A stretch of 64,000 nt of DNA from Saposhnikovia divaricata. Taxonomy: Eukaryota > Streptophyta > Magnoliopsida > Apiales > Apiaceae. The stretch is taken from NCBI GenBank assembly GCA_036435485.1, contig CM071594.1:200534216-200598215 (forward strand). Reading direction: 5' to 3'. The notes beneath the pieces were generated by a model that saw nothing but the letters and a program-made list of their open reading frames with translations, ran no database searches and was not told where the DNA came from. This document shows, piece after piece, positions 22,589-36,659 of the stretch. Both the position numbers and the translations under genes were made by a program. Positions within the stretch are counted from its first letter, which is position 1; each line of letters opens with the position of its first letter.

Positions 22589-25500
22589 TGTGACGCCCCT
22601 AAATCCGAGGTCAGAGATTCAGGTCGTCACGTCACCATCCAACCATATCATACCTGTATTAACTTTACAACTCAACAATACATCCATCCAAACCTCAATC
22701 TTACACACAAACAAGTTAGAGCCTCAGAAACGATAATCAAAAGTAACACTAAATATTGCAATTCATCTGTACAATCTAGAATCTTGCACACTTCCATTTA
22801 TACAACTACATTTGAAGACAAGTCTTACTATTACAGTTGAAAACCTATCAGACTTACTCTGTAGTATTTATCATGAACTAAATCATCTCAGGGGTAAATC
22901 TTCTACTCCTCTTCTGCTGGTGCGGAGTTAACCGATCAAATTCTTCTCTTTCTGAAAAGTTTTTATAATGCAAGAATGAGCTACATAATGCTCAACAAGT
23001 TCACCATTTTGAAAAATAATAATGTGGTTTATTTCGAAAACATTCCCAACTATATGGGTATATATCTCAGATTTCAAAACATAATTGGACAATATATATG
23101 TCCGAGTTTGAATAAAACATTTATACTCACTAAGGAGCTTTAAGAATCACATATGAACCCTTTATAAGGTTCCCATTTCAACATATCTCAAGTTTTAAAG
23201 TATATACATATGAGTATATCATTTTCGGCAAAACACTCTACGGTTAACATACTGTACAGGGAATACATCATTGCAAACCTCTTTCCTTCCATTAGCTTAG
23301 AAGGTTTCTCATTCAAAAGCATTTCATTCTTTGAAATAATTGCAAGAGTGCACTAACACGTGCCAATCTTTATAGAAAATCTTGCAGTTCTAGATACTGC
23401 ACGATGTCAATATTTTTCTTATCAAAAGCCACACTATCGGCAACTTGGCACTTAGGCCCAAGAAGCAGTGTTTGAGAATTTTTCCAAAGTGGAGGATGGG
23501 ACTTGAAGAAAACATAAAACCTGACAGGGATTGACGATGATCAATCGCCACATCCAAGTCCAATAATCCGCGGGTCTTCTCTACCGGTAGAAGGATAGAA
23601 ACTACATCCGTAACTATCCTCGGGTGAAAACTACATCCGTAATCACCCTCGATGAAAACTACATCCGTAATCATCCTTCGGCAACACCTGGGCCGGAATA
23701 ATAATTGATGGACCGCCTGGCTCACGGCCGCTTACACATCCCGGGAATCGTTCGTCAACGATTCCCACACCTGCCAGAGTCCCTTTTTCTTTTTCTTTCA
23801 AAAAATTGATTTTGATTGAAAACTGAGTAGTTGAGGTCCGACATCAGTCGACCGATGATTCTTGAAATCATACAAGAAGTAGAACCTGACCGGGGGTTTT
23901 CGAAAATGTTTTGAGTTCGAAAGAGTTTGAGTTTGAAAGTATTAAAGGTATCTTGGATTAGCTTTATCTTTAAAATAAAGAACCATAATTAATAAATGAT
24001 ATTTTGAGATTTAATATTAATAATTAATAAAATAATTATTTCATTAAATAAGCTTTTAATCCAAGATAGGTATTTTGAGTATCTACGAAGATATAAAAAT
24101 AATTACTTGAGTATACGATACTCCCCGAATGACCCTTCGAATTTTCGCAATTTAATTACGATATAATAATATACCGCTCCCCGGTCAATAGTATATACGA
24201 ACCGCTACGACCTCTATTGCTAGAGTCGTTGTCCGAAGAAAACCTTTCATTCTAAGTTCAAGGGGTGCAAACATATATGTACTTATACATCTCAATTTCA
24301 TCGATACTTTGATAAACATAAACATTTGATATGACTGAAAACTACAAACACAACAGTGAAAGTCCTTGTATATGTAAGTTTTGAAAAGTAAACTTGCATA
24401 GATAGAATCAGGAACATAATATCTTAAAAATAAATCCTTAGGGTTGGAAAACTTGCCTTGGGAAGGTTGGGGTGGTTGGGCTCGTGGAGTGGAGCGACAA
24501 TCTATAAATATCCAATATTCGCTCGTTAGTATCTTAGCAACACCACTTAATCATAATGTTTTAAAGAATACAAGGCCATCTTAGCGACTCCACCATTTGA
24601 CCCACTAACCCTCCTATATGACCATGTCATCACATTATCACATTCTTTACCCATTCGACTCAAATCTATTCCTCAAACTCGAAACTCAATTGAATACTCT
24701 TAAAACTACTTTAAACTAATCTCCTAAGTGGTTTTTCAGTTGCACGGAGTTTACTCCAACATTTCTATAAAATTGAAAAATACATATTTTAATCCAATTC
24801 TTTTTGGGTAGCCTTCACCACTGCATTGACTAGCTTCTCTAATTTTTTCATGATCCTACATAAATTTTAGGGGTTTAAACAAGGTTCACAAGGGGACCAT
24901 TTAGTGCAGTCCGGATTCCAGAAACACATTTCACTTCTCAGGCCATAACTCAAAATCTATACATCACCTAGTCATGAACCTTATATTTCTGGAAACTACA
25001 TTCAAATACCTTACCAACAATATATATTAGGACTTCAGGGGACAAGATTTAGGGGTTCAAAACCCTCCTACAAGACAGTACAAATTCCTGGAAAAATACT
25101 CAGCATGCTTATACCACTTGACCAACCAAGAATCTTATATACACATCACAACCATCATCTAATCCACCAAGATCATACTTTATAACATACATGGAGTTAC
25201 ATACACTAACCACAAGCTTAAAAATCACAACCACAACACTTAAACTCAAGATCTACATCATCCATAACTTATATGTCCATGATTCACACTAATAACCATG
25301 GATCTAACATTAAACATCACAAATACTACATGGCCAAGAGGGGTTAGGGTTTTTATACCTTCTTGATGTTCTTACAATCTCAAACAAGCTTGGTTAACCT
25401 TGGGGAAGCCTTACTCTATGCTCACCATCTTCAATCTCACCAAAGAAATCAAGAACATGGAAGTGAGTTTCCTGACTGGAAAAACACGCCTCAAAGATCA

Positions 25501-26586
25501 GCCAAAACGAAGCCCTTGCACTCGTTTCCTGGTCCAGGCTCCTGGATGAAAGTTGTAGAGCGTCTTAACAGCTTTCTAACCATATAAAGAACAAAAAATT
25601 TCATTGAGTAATGAAGTCTCTAAGCCCGTTTTAGTGAGCTCCTTTCCTGCTGGGCAGAATGGAGTATTTGGTGTTTGTTTTGTTTGATTAAAGTGATAAA
25701 GTTATCAATAATGCTTGATATTTTCACTTGGATGCATCTTATCTTCTTGCCATGTGATGTCATCTCCTCATTGGTTCATTTGGATTACCTTTATCCATCC
25801 ATAATTGCAAGCAAGTCCCTTGCTCTATACATATTGTTTCCAAGTCCTTCCATCCTTTTCTTATTTGCACCAAGGGGCTTCCCTTCTTGTATATTTACTA
25901 AATCAATATGTTACAACATATATGTTGCACTTCATTGTAATAGTGTGGCCTAATACTTCAAACAATCGTTGTGTCCAATTTTCTTTCTATTTTCTCTTTA
26001 TCTCAGAAAAAATTCTCGCGGTTTCTCAATTGTTCTCATTTCCTTTAACTCTAGGATTTTATTCTCAATTCCATTTTCCTCTCATAATATATCCTTCCTT
26101 GGACTTCTAATATTTACTATTCTCAATTCATGATTCGCTCGCTTGATCGCTTAATCTCGTTATAAAGTCTCAGCGGTTTCTAGAACGTTCGTTTCACTAT
26201 CTTAGGGGTTTTGGTTCTAAATTCTCGAATCAAATATAATAAAATCCTGACATAATTAAATCCTTAATTCCTCAAAATTAATATCTCATTTCTTGAATAT
26301 AATAATATATAATTCACTTCCCGGTCAAATATTACACCAGAATACAAATTGGAATTTCTGAATTCCGATCGTCTTTATATACACTTATTTGCTCCGTGAA
26401 TCACTAAAATGACTTCGAAATATCCATACCATGTCTTGTACATAGGGTGGCGTGAAAATTTTCTTGGTCCTCAAAATCACTATTCATCCATAAATTACTA
26501 TTCACGCATGACAAACACTATTCACGTATATATACTTATTCTTAATAAGAAAAGTTTTAATTCTACCGAAAATCTGGGTTCTTACA
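22589..26586 (-). repeat. 3' LTR of the LARD
   Basis: TGTGACGCCCC...TTCTTACA, 3998 bp. It contains a tandem of three units of about 30 bp around ACTACATCCGTAA near 23600-23680, and a long ORF on the minus strand that I treat as chance. Confidence 0.9.
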
Positions 26587-26600
26587 GTCTCCTCTCCTTA
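26587..26600 (-). other. Polypurine tract of the LARD
   Basis: The minus strand reads AAGGAGAGGAGAC directly before the 3' LTR. Confidence 0.8.
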
Positions 26601-26664
26601 AAAGGATTCCGTCCCGGAATCAGTTTAGGAATCACTGGGGTTACTCCTTCTTTGTTTCACTCTT

Positions 26665-27065
26665 TTAACTTCCAGGTGGATTCTTCCACATCTTGATTTT
26701 CTCACAATTCCTTATTAGTTTGAAAACCTTATTCCTCAGCACTTGTTCTTTTCTATCCATGATTTCCACGGGTTGCTCCACATAGGTCAAGTCTGGTTGT
26801 AGGTCCACTTGGTCGTACTCTATCACATGCCGATAGTCGGTGTGGTAGGGTCGTAACATAGACATATGAAACACATTATGAATTTGCTGCAAGCTTGGGG
26901 CAAGGCTAACTCGTAGGCTAACTTCCCAATACGCCTCAAAATCTAAAAAGGTCCAATAAACCTCAGACTTAGCTTCCCTTTCTTACCAAACCGCATCAAT
27001 CCTTTTCAGGGGATACCTTTAGCATCAAGAAGTCTCCCACCTCATACTCCTTTGATATCTCACAA
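26665..27065 (-). pseudogene. pol: Integrase C-terminus and chromodomain remnant (chromovirus pol)
   Basis: Minus-strand reading gives E-Y-E-V-G-D-F-L-M-L-K-V-S-P (about 27045-27005), then RFGKKGKLSLRFIGPF, then QIHNVFHMSMLRPYHTD, V-D-L-Q-P-D-L-T-Y-V-E-Q-P and RKEQVLRNKVFKLIRN. This is the order of the integrase C-terminal region and chromodomain of Tekay-type chromoviruses. In these elements the chromodomain steers integration by reading histone marks. The aromatic-rich end of the chromodomain is cut short (KMWKNPPGS then stop). At about 27070 the coding similarity stops abruptly and unrelated sequence begins. This is the only clear coding remnant in the element and fixes its lineage. Confidence 0.8.
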
Positions 27066-27074
27066 AATTTGACC

Positions 27075-27269
27075 ATTCGAAATAATGGGTTTCGTAAAAA
27101 AAAAACTAATGACTTTTACATACACTCGTTTGCACAGTAAAGACGTAATATGAATTTGAAATCTTCATTTAATAATTAGTACATATCGTGATTGCAAAAA
27201 TTTCTCATCCACCCATAAAATTAATTTTCATCCAGGTTTCGAATATTCACGAAATTTAGGGTTATTGCA
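27075..27269 (-). repeat. Second LTR end followed by a polypurine tract, inside the LARD
   Basis: 27240-27295 reads like the LTR/internal junction at 26570-26605: GGGTTATTGCAG then TCTCCTCTCCTTAAAA, against GGGTTCTTACAG then the same tract. This suggests a truncated, diverged LTR of a related element joined to its own interior. Confidence 0.55.
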
Positions 27270-30200
27270 GTCTCCTCTCCTTAAAATGATTCTATCTTAA
27301 GAACTTAAGGAAAATAGTTGTGGATACAATTCCAACTTTACCCTTCCCAACTCTCAGGTTGACACTTCAACCCTTTTGTTCTCTTACCTTGATCTTACCA
27401 ACGCTTTAGTGTTGCTTCTCAACGCATGCTCTCCTCGACCTGTATTCCTCATCGGTTGTTGTATGAATGAAAATTTCTATCCCACTACTTATACGTTCCT
27501 CTTCTACCTTGTTCATAGTATCCGTGTTGAGTCCTTGTATAGTTGGGCCGTGAATACTTTATGGTCGTGTTCTATAATCTGAGACAACGTTAATACGCAC
27601 GGTATTCCTCATTTTCCTTGGCTTGATTAGCACGCATGTGTTGCCTCCCGTCAGTCGTTACACTTGCTATGGATACTGTATAGTCTTCGGTATACGTCGA
27701 ACCAGTTCAGCTACTATATCCCTCGTTCATTGACTTCTTCGTAACGCAAGAAAAGCGAAACTTCTTCTTTCGTAGTACGCTTTACAAGAGACGTCCTTAC
27801 GTTCGCATGGTGCCGATCGTGATAACAACATTCGTTTCATGGATAAGTTTTTATTCTCGACTGCCCCGTGAAATCTAAGGCACGACACTAATTATAAATT
27901 CGATCGTCTGGGCAATTCTTCTTCCCTGTCCGTCAGCCACAGATCAAATTAGTACATACGCTCAATCTCTTTATTAATTATACTTGAAAGCACCTTCAAT
28001 ATTCGAAGTTTAACCTTAAGTCTCTATCTGACGTAATCACTGCAGAAGTTTTATATTGCACCACCATCTCTTCCGTATATAAATCGATAATCTTCTAAAT
28101 GGAACGTCTCTCGTAGGTAAATCACTTGGTCCAGCAATTATAAATAAACTAGGGCCATCTCTTGGCTCGGTCTTCGGCGACCTAATCATGAAATTCATTA
28201 TAATTCTGTCCACGTTCAAGATTTTCTACGGGCAGAATTGATCCACTAGATCTCTATCATTTTGTTTTTGACATGTTGCATCTGTACTTAATAGCTTGCC
28301 AATACAATTCTTCATATCCGTTTGCCAAACATTCTCTTAATTCTCTGTACATCTTTGTCCTTCCCCATAATTTAGTCATTTTCCTCTAACATTATTCTTT
28401 ATTGTATATACTCTATTTTCTTGGTCAATACTGACTGAATTCCAATTTTGAATAATCCCCTCTATAGGTATCGGCCACCACACTGGCCTTTCCTGGGAAA
28501 TAACAAATTTCTCCATTATACTCCCTGCTCCCTTTCGTCACCTTCTCGTTCTTATGTTTAGTTCTAATATGAAGATATACTTATGGCACTTGTGGAAAAA
28601 TTTCACACTTTTCCCATAAGGTTAACGTCTCAGTTTTATGCGTGAACGCTATCATGACTAATCCCCGACTCACGGTTAGTATATCCTATACCGTAACCTT
28701 TATGTTGTTTAGAAGTATAGGCTATCATCCATTTTCTATTGCATCAGCACACCTCTTAAACTCTCGAAAGACGCATCATCGTGACCCTCAAAGTCCTCTT
28801 TTTATCATCAAGTATAGCTAACAACGGGGTTGTTACTAATATCTCATTTCATTCCAAAACTTTGTTCATTAATCCATAAAGGCTTCTGACTCGCTAGTCC
28901 ACTCAAATGATACTACCATAATTTTATAACATTTATATTAGGGTGACATGCCAACTTTGGCACAGTACAGAGGTCGATCTTGAGTTGGTGAAACCCGCCT
29001 TTCAACCTTATCCTTGAAAAACAACTACGCGTTTTAACTGGTCAACAATTCCTAAATCTCCAGTTAGGGGTATCGATTCTCGATGGCATATGTAAGATGT
29101 CATACGCTCGTCCTCTTTCACAACTGGCGCCAATCAGTCTGAGGCCTACATGCTGCTGCGATTCCCAATAAACTTGATTAGGTGGTAATCTCGAAGGATC
29201 ATTGGGATATATCCATGCATCCATTTGCTATTAGGGGCCTGTTAAACTTTATGTCTCTCTATGTGCATCAATCCCTTTAAACTAAGTAAAGCTTCACATT
29301 CTTGCCACGATACTTCTTCCTTTCTTGTCCATCTCACTTCCATGTTAGTTTCCTCTAAGGATGTGTTTTACATTGCAATCGATTTTCATTTCTTGGATCA
29401 GGGAAAGGCTTGGTAACTCCAGAATTCATTAATATAACATCCTGACAACGGTTGGTAGGAGCGTACTCCCAACCACCTCATCATTTCTTATAACTTTCCT
29501 CACACTAATATTAAAGGTCCTTGTGGTATGCCCCGACATGTTATTCCTACTTTAAATAATTACTCGGCATAACGCTCTGGCTGCACAATTACAACATTTG
29601 GTTTTTTTTTTATCTCATATTGGTGTAACGGTTCATAATTGTACCTCCCGTTCACCTTAGAGTAATCACTTTGAAAGGAATGGTTTCAAAATAACAAGGT
29701 CCAATAGATAATTTCAATAAGAATTCCACATTGGATGTTCCAAGAATGCTGATGGTTCCAAATACTAAGAGTCTCGATTTTCGGAGATGTAAGGATGGAC
29801 AGAAAGAGTACAACAAAGTTTATTCCTTCATGTCCTGATAATTCTGTAATATGATATCATAGAGAATGTTGCACGAGGGCAATGATTGTTGCATATCAGA
29901 AAGACGGTCTTTATACAATTCCTACATCGGGTGGATACTTTTCCTCCTGAATAATAAGAGGAAATCTAAAGTCGCATTGATGAAGGTCAGCCATTAGAAA
30001 GCAATTCTACTCCATGACAATTAAAGAATGAAGTAGTTTGTCATTCAAGTAATCAATGGTTTCAAATGAATTCTCATTGTATGAATGAAAGAATAAAATA
30101 TTCAAGTGATATAAGGTCTGATACGAAGATGGGTAGAATTCAAGTTGAGTGGGCGACCTCACTAGGTCTCAATCAAGTTATTCGTCAAAACTTTCATCAT

Positions 30201-32314
30201 CATACTTTACAACATGCAAAATGCATTGCGGAATGAATTAAATTGGGAGTTGGACCAGTGAAACAATAACTAGTCCTTTTCAAGAAACACTAGCAACTAG
30301 CTAGACAAAATTTGCTAGTTCACCTGTTTGAGGCATCACCACTAGCTAGGACAATTAGCTAGGTGTTCTTCACAACATTACAATTTTGACTAGTTAGAAC
30401 AATCAACTAGTCATTCATATTGACATATCGACTAGCCAGTTTCAATTGGATAGAACGGAATTTCAACATCGTAGCCACAGAAGAAACTTTAGGCTACTCG
30501 GACAACGAATGAAAATAAGAAGTTATTAAGTTTGAAAAAGAAAACTATAAAATCTGAAGAGAATGTTCTAGGTATCGGAACAATCGATAACCTCTCATCA
30601 AATATTACTTATCAGTGAAACGGTCCACCCAAGGGTGCCTCTGTACACATGCTTTATCAGATCCTACAATAGAATTGAATTCGGAATACCAATATCAAAA
30701 TGATATCCTTACTATGATTTCAATGTACGATGTATAATCTCATCTTGAATAGAAGAAAATAATTCATGAGGGATGTCTGGACATTAGATCATCCATGTCC
30801 TCAGTAATTTGTTAAATATTTATGAGCTCAACTGAAGGGTGCAAGTATGAAAGAAGCAATCAAATATCAATATTCGTTAAGTAATATTCGTCGAATATTT
30901 AAGGAAATATTCGTTGAACATTCCTTGGATAATTGAAAGAAAGTGTAAATAGGCCTGAGCCGAACAAGATCATCATAAATTTTTGAATAGAATGTTCATG
31001 GATCAAATAAAATTACTTCGGATAAGTCCTGCTCTAGGGAAAGTATCTCACTGGTTGTTATTCCACAAGTTTGAAGTAGAAAGCTAGAAGGGTTACCTGA
31101 TATAAACTAATCGAGGTAACAGGGTTAGTGAACAGTTTAAAATGAAGTAGTGCACCTGCCGGTAGTTACCAAAATAAGTTAATAATCATTCGTGCATCTC
31201 ATTATCACCATTATGAGGGTAACTCCACCTCTTCGTCTTCGTAATACAAGACACCAACTAGTGCGTCTCTCAATCATCATCTTAAAGTCATTTATCGAGT
31301 TAGGGTTTCACAAATATATCTGTCATTTCCGTGCTTTATCTTGAAGACCAAACTTCACATCATTTCGGGGAAACCTGCTAAGTCCATAGGGTCCTACTTC
31401 ATGCCTTCCGACATGAATCACAAGTGGCCAGTTCCCCCTGGGAAAAGATCAAAGAGATCTCTCAGGGATCTCAGTGCAGTCCATAGGTTCAGTGGCGGGT
31501 GTGTGTATGTGAACATATACCAAAAATATTGAGGTCTACAATACATATATACGTAGTCCCTACTAACATCTCTATCAAAGGATCCCATTCTAGACCCGCT
31601 GGTCTTTTCTTTTGGTAGACTCTGAGATCACTGTATCGCTCGTTGCAACCATATTCAACTTCTCTTGAGTCCCTTTGTTAATCCCACTTGTTTGTTCTCT
31701 AAGTTGAACTACCATGCTCCAGCGTCCGAATCATGCGTGGAATTATCTAGCACGCTCGTCTTATGATAACATTCTCGTATAACACATGTAAAATTCGCCA
31801 TCAAGGGTAATGAAATCCACAACGACATAGTGACCAACTTTCAGGTAAACCCGTTACTTATCGAAAATCGGATCTTATAGCCAAAGTAAAAGACTTTCAT
31901 TATTCCAAGTACTAAGTACTCTTAATTGTGTAGGGAAGTCTAAACTTCTTGATTCTTAAAATGCCGCCTCCTAAACTGTGGAGGACTATGGGCCAAAAAA
32001 TTTATGCCAGCCTAGTCATCCGATCATATTGGCAATATCGCCTCTACCTCAGCTGTTCTTGAGATTTCGCTCTGCTTCCTATATCATTACCTATGATAGG
32101 TCATGTACGACTCTCAAATATCTATTCATCATTCTAAAGGTCTCTAAGGATTCTATCGATCCTAGTATAATACCTCCAGTAAACACTCCTGTCCATTCTA
32201 CTCACCGGAACCTCTTCCGGAAGTCCAATAATAAGTTTACTACGATCTCTTATGTCATTCTCCTACTTAGACTCAACTCTCAACACTCTCGTTTCTGAGT
32301 ACTGTAACTTATCA
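27270..32314 (-). other. Degenerate interior of the LARD
   Basis: 5 kb without an intact domain. Minus-strand shreds resemble chromovirus pol (for example F-E-W-T-S-E-S-E-A-F near 28900), but no continuous frame exists. From 30290 to 30440 the plus strand shows repeated ACTAGCTAG/CTAGTTAG-type words. Confidence 0.5.
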
Positions 32315-32325
32315 CTCTGATACCA
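32315..32325 (-). other. Primer-binding site of the LARD, initiator tRNA-Met type
   Basis: The minus strand reads TGGTATCAGAG four bases from the LTR end. Confidence 0.85.
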
Positions 32326-32329
32326 TTTC

Positions 32330-35300
32330 TGTGACGCCCCCAAATCCGAGGTCAGAGATTCAGGTCGTCACGTCACCATCCAACCATATCATACCTGTAT
32401 TAACTTTACAACTCAACAATACATCCATCCAGACCTCAATCTTAAACACAAAAAAGTTAGAGCCTCAGAAACGATAATCAAAAGTAACACTAAATATTGC
32501 AATTCATCTGTACAATCTAGAATCTTGCACACTTCCATTTATACAACTACACTTGAAGACAAGTCTTACTATTACAGTTGAAAACCTATCAGACTTACTC
32601 TGTAGTATTTATCAGGAACTAAATCATCTCAGGGGTAAATCTTCTACTCCTCTTCTGCTGGTGCGGAGTTAACCGATCAAATTCTTCTCTTTCTGAAAAA
32701 TTTTTATAAAGCAAGAATGAGCTACATAATGCTCAGCAAGTTCACCATTTTGAAAAATAATAATGTGGTTTATTTTGAAAACATTCCCAACTGTATGGGC
32801 ATATATCTCAGATTTCAAAACATAATTGGACAATATATATGTCCGAGTTTGAATAAAACATTTATACTCACTAAGGAGCTTTAAGAATCACATATGAACC
32901 CTTTATAAGGTTCCCATTTCAACATATCTCAAGTTTTAAAGTATATACATATGAGTATATCATTTTGGGCAAAACACTCTACGGTTAACATACTGTACAG
33001 GGAATACATCATTGCAAACCTCTTTCCTTCCATTAGCTTAGAAGGTTTCTCATTCAAAAGCATTTCATTCTTTGAAATAATTGCAAGAGTGCACTAACAC
33101 GTGCCAATCTTTATATAAAATCTTGCAGTTCTAGATACTGCACGATGTCAATATTTTTCTTATCAAAAGCCACACTATCGGCAACTTGGCACTTAGGCCC
33201 AAGAAGCAGTGTTTGAGAATTTTTCCAAAGTGGAGGATGGGACTTGAAGAAAACATAAAACCTGACAGGGATTGACGATGATCAGTCGCCACATCCAAGT
33301 CCAATAATCCGCGGGTCTTCTCTACCGGTAGAAGGATAGAAACTACATCCGTAACTATCCTCGGGTGAAAACTACATTCGTAATCACCCTCGATGAAAAC
33401 TACATCTGTAATCATCCTTCGGCAACACCTGGGCCGGAATAATAATTGATGGACCGCCTGGCTCACGGCCGCTTACACATCCCGGGAATCGTTCGTCAAC
33501 GATTCCCACACCTGCCAGAGTCCCTTTTTCTTTTTCTTTTAAAAACTTGATTTTGATTTAAAACTGAGTAGTTGAGGTCCGACATCAGTCGACCGATGAT
33601 TCTTGAAATCATACAAGAAGCGGAACCTGACCAGGGGTTTTCGAAAATGTTTTGAGTTCGAAAGAGTTTGAGTTTGAAAGTATTAAAGGTATCTTGGATT
33701 AGCTTTATCTTTAAAATAAAGAACCATAATTAATAAATGATATTTTGAGATTTAATATTAATAATTAATAAAATAATTATTTAATTAAATAAGCTTTTAA
33801 TCCAAGATAGGTATTTTGAGTATTTACGAAGATATAAAAATAATTACTTGAGTATACGATACTCCCCGAATGACCCTTCGGATTTTCGTAATTTAATTAC
33901 GATATAATAATATACCGCTCCCCGGTCAATAGTATATACGGACCGCTACGACCTCTATTGCTAGAGTCGTTATCCGAAGAAAACCTCTCATTCTAAGTTC
34001 AAGGGGTGTAAACATATATGTACTTATACATCTCAATTTCATCGATACTTCGATAAACATAAACATTTGATATGATTGAAAACTACAAACACAACAGTGA
34101 AAGTCCTTGCATATGTAAGTTTTGAAAAGTAAACTTGCATAGGTAGAATCAGGAACATAATATCTTGAAAATAAATGCTTAGGGTTGGAAAACTTGCCTT
34201 GGGAAGGTGGGGGTGGTTGGGCTCGTGGAGTGGAGCGACAATCTATAAATATCCAATATTCGCTCGTTAGTATCTTAGCAACACCACTTAATCATAATGT
34301 TTTAAAGAATACAAGGCCATCTTAGCGACTCCACCATTTGACCCACTAACCCTCCTATATGACCATGTCATCACATTATCACATTCTTTACCCATTCGAC
34401 TCAAATCTAATCCTCAAACTCGAAACTCAAGTGAATACTCTTAAAACTACTTTAAACTAATCTCCTAAGTGGTTTTTCACTTGCGCGGATTTTACTCAAA
34501 CATTTCTATAAAATTGAAAATATATATTTAATCCAATTCTTTTTGGGTAGCCTTCACCACTGCATTTACTAGCTTCTCTAATTTTTACATGATCCTACAT
34601 AAATTTTAGGGGTTTAAACAAGGTTCACAAGGGGACCATTTAGTGCAGTCCGGATTCCAGAAACACATTTCACTTCTCAGGCCATAACTCAAAATCTATA
34701 CATCACCTAGTCATGAACCATATATTTCTGGAAACTACATTCAAATACCTTTCCTACAATATATATTAGGACTTCAGGGGACACGATTTAGGGGTTCAAA
34801 ACTCTCCTACAAGACAGTACAAGTTCCTAGAAAAATACTCAGCATGCTTATACCACTTAACCAACCAAGAATCTTATATACACATCACAACCATCATCTA
34901 ATCCACCAAGATCATATTTTATAACATACATGGAGTTACATACACTAACCACAAGCTTAAAAATCACAACCACGACATTTAAACTCAAGATCTACATCAT
35001 CCATAACTTATATGTCCATGATTCACACTAATAACCATGGATCTAACATTAAACATCACAAATACTACATGGCCAAGAGGGGTTAGGGTTTTTATACCTT
35101 CTTGATGTTCTTACAATCTCAAACAAGCTTGGTTAACCTTGGGGAAGCCTTACTCTATGCTCACCATCTTCAATCTCACCAAAGAAATCAAGAACATGGA
35201 AGTGAGTTTCCTGACTGGAAAAACACGCCCCAAAGATCAGCTAAAACGAAGCCCTTTCACTCGTTTCCTGGTCGAGGCTCCTGAATGAAAGTTGTAGAGA

Positions 35301-36325
35301 GTCGTAACAGCTTTCTAACCATATAAAGAACAAAAAATTACATTTAGTAATGAAGTCTCTAGGCCCGTTTTAGTGAGCTCCTTTCCTGCAGGGCAGAATG
35401 GAGTATTTGGTGTTTGTTTTGTTTGATTAAAGTGATAAAGTGATCAATAATGCTTGATATTTTCACTTGGATGCATCTTATCTTCTTGCCATGTGGTGTC
35501 ATCTCCTCATTGGTTCATTTGGATTACCATTATCCATCCATAATTGCAAGCAAGTCCCTTGCTTTATACATATTGTTTCCAAGTCCTTCCTTCCTTTTCT
35601 TATTTGCACCAAGGGGCTTCCCTTCTTGTATATTTTCTAAATCAATATGTTACAACTTATATGTTGCACTTCATTCTAATAGTGTGGCCCAATACCTCAA
35701 ACAATCGTTGTGTCCAATTTTCTTTGTATTTTCTCTTTATCTTAGAAAAAATTCTCGCGGTTTCTCAATTGTTCTCATTTCCTTTAACTCTAGGATTTTA
35801 TTCTCAATTCCATTTTCCTCTCATAATATATCCTTCCTTGGACTTCTAATATTTACTATTCTCAATTCATGATTCGCTCGCTTGATCGCTTAATCTCGTT
35901 ATAAAGTCTCAGCGGTTTCTAGAACGTTCGTTTCACTATCTCAGGGGTTTTGGTTCTAAATTCTCGAATCAAATATAATAAAATCCTGACATAATTAAAT
36001 CCTTAATTCCTCAAAATTAATATCTCATTTCCTGAATATAATAATATATAATTCACTTCCCGGTCAAATATTACACCATAATACAAATTGGAATTTCTGA
36101 ATTCCGATCGTCTTTATATACACTTATTTGCTCCGTGAATCACTAATATGACTTCGAAATATCCATACCATGTCTTGTACATAGGGTGGCGTGAAAATTT
36201 TCTTGGTCCTCAAAATTACTATTCATCCATAAATTACTATTCATGCAAGACAAACACTATTCACGTATATATACTTATTCTTAATAAGAAAAGTTTTAAT
36301 TCTACCGAAAATCTGGGTTCTTACA
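32330..36325 (-). repeat. 5' LTR of the LARD
   Basis: 3996 bp, near-identical partner of 22589-26586; followed by TGATT. Confidence 0.9.
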
Positions 36326-36659
36326 TGATTGCTTATCAGAAATAGTGATAGTTAGAGAATCAATGACTTATAACAGACAAAGCGTATAGATAAGTTGTGA
36401 AAATTCCAAGAAAAATTTGATTTTAGTGAGAGAAATATGGTATCATGTAGAAGTCAAAAATATTGGATGGTACCGTACGAAAAAGTCAATTGTATGGTGG
36501 TATCATTAAGAATAATCTAACATCCAACTAACATTTGCTTGACAGAATGGTATAAAATTGATGAAGCCAAAAGTACAGTTGTGCCACTTTGAAGTCAAAA
36601 ATATTGGATGATACCAAATGAAAAAGCCAATTATACAGTGGTACCATTAGGAATATCCC

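Larger units (their letters stand above)
22589..36325 (-). mobile_element. LARD-like gypsy element with 4-kb LTRs (chromovirus-derived)
   Basis: 13,737 bp. LTRs 22589-26586 (3998 bp) and 32330-36325 (3996 bp) are very similar; TGATT duplications lie at 22584-22588 and 36326-36330. The primer site at 32315-32325 and the polypurine tract at 26587-26600 give minus orientation. The 5.7-kb internal domain has no intact gag or pol; only the integrase C-terminus and chromodomain remnant are recognisable. Young LTRs with a non-coding interior indicate a large retrotransposon derivative moved in trans. Confidence 0.88.
19820..36659. mobile_element. Mutator-like TIR element enlarged by nested gypsy insertions
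   Basis: Left arm 19820-20023 and right arm about 36430-36659 are inverted copies over 200 bp or more, starting GGGATATTCC. Flanks TTTTTTTAA (19811-19819) and CTTTTTTAA (36660-36668) fit a 9-bp duplication with one change. Long TIRs plus 9-bp duplication indicate a Mutator-like element. No transposase is present. Without the inserted gypsy sequences it would be only about 0.65 kb, a long-TIR non-autonomous element. Confidence 0.8.

Noticed and set aside
25363..26110. Several plus-strand frames of 74-101 codons in the LARD LTR
   Set aside because: Repeated at 35102-35872 only because of LTR duplication, with frame changes between copies; antisense to the element.
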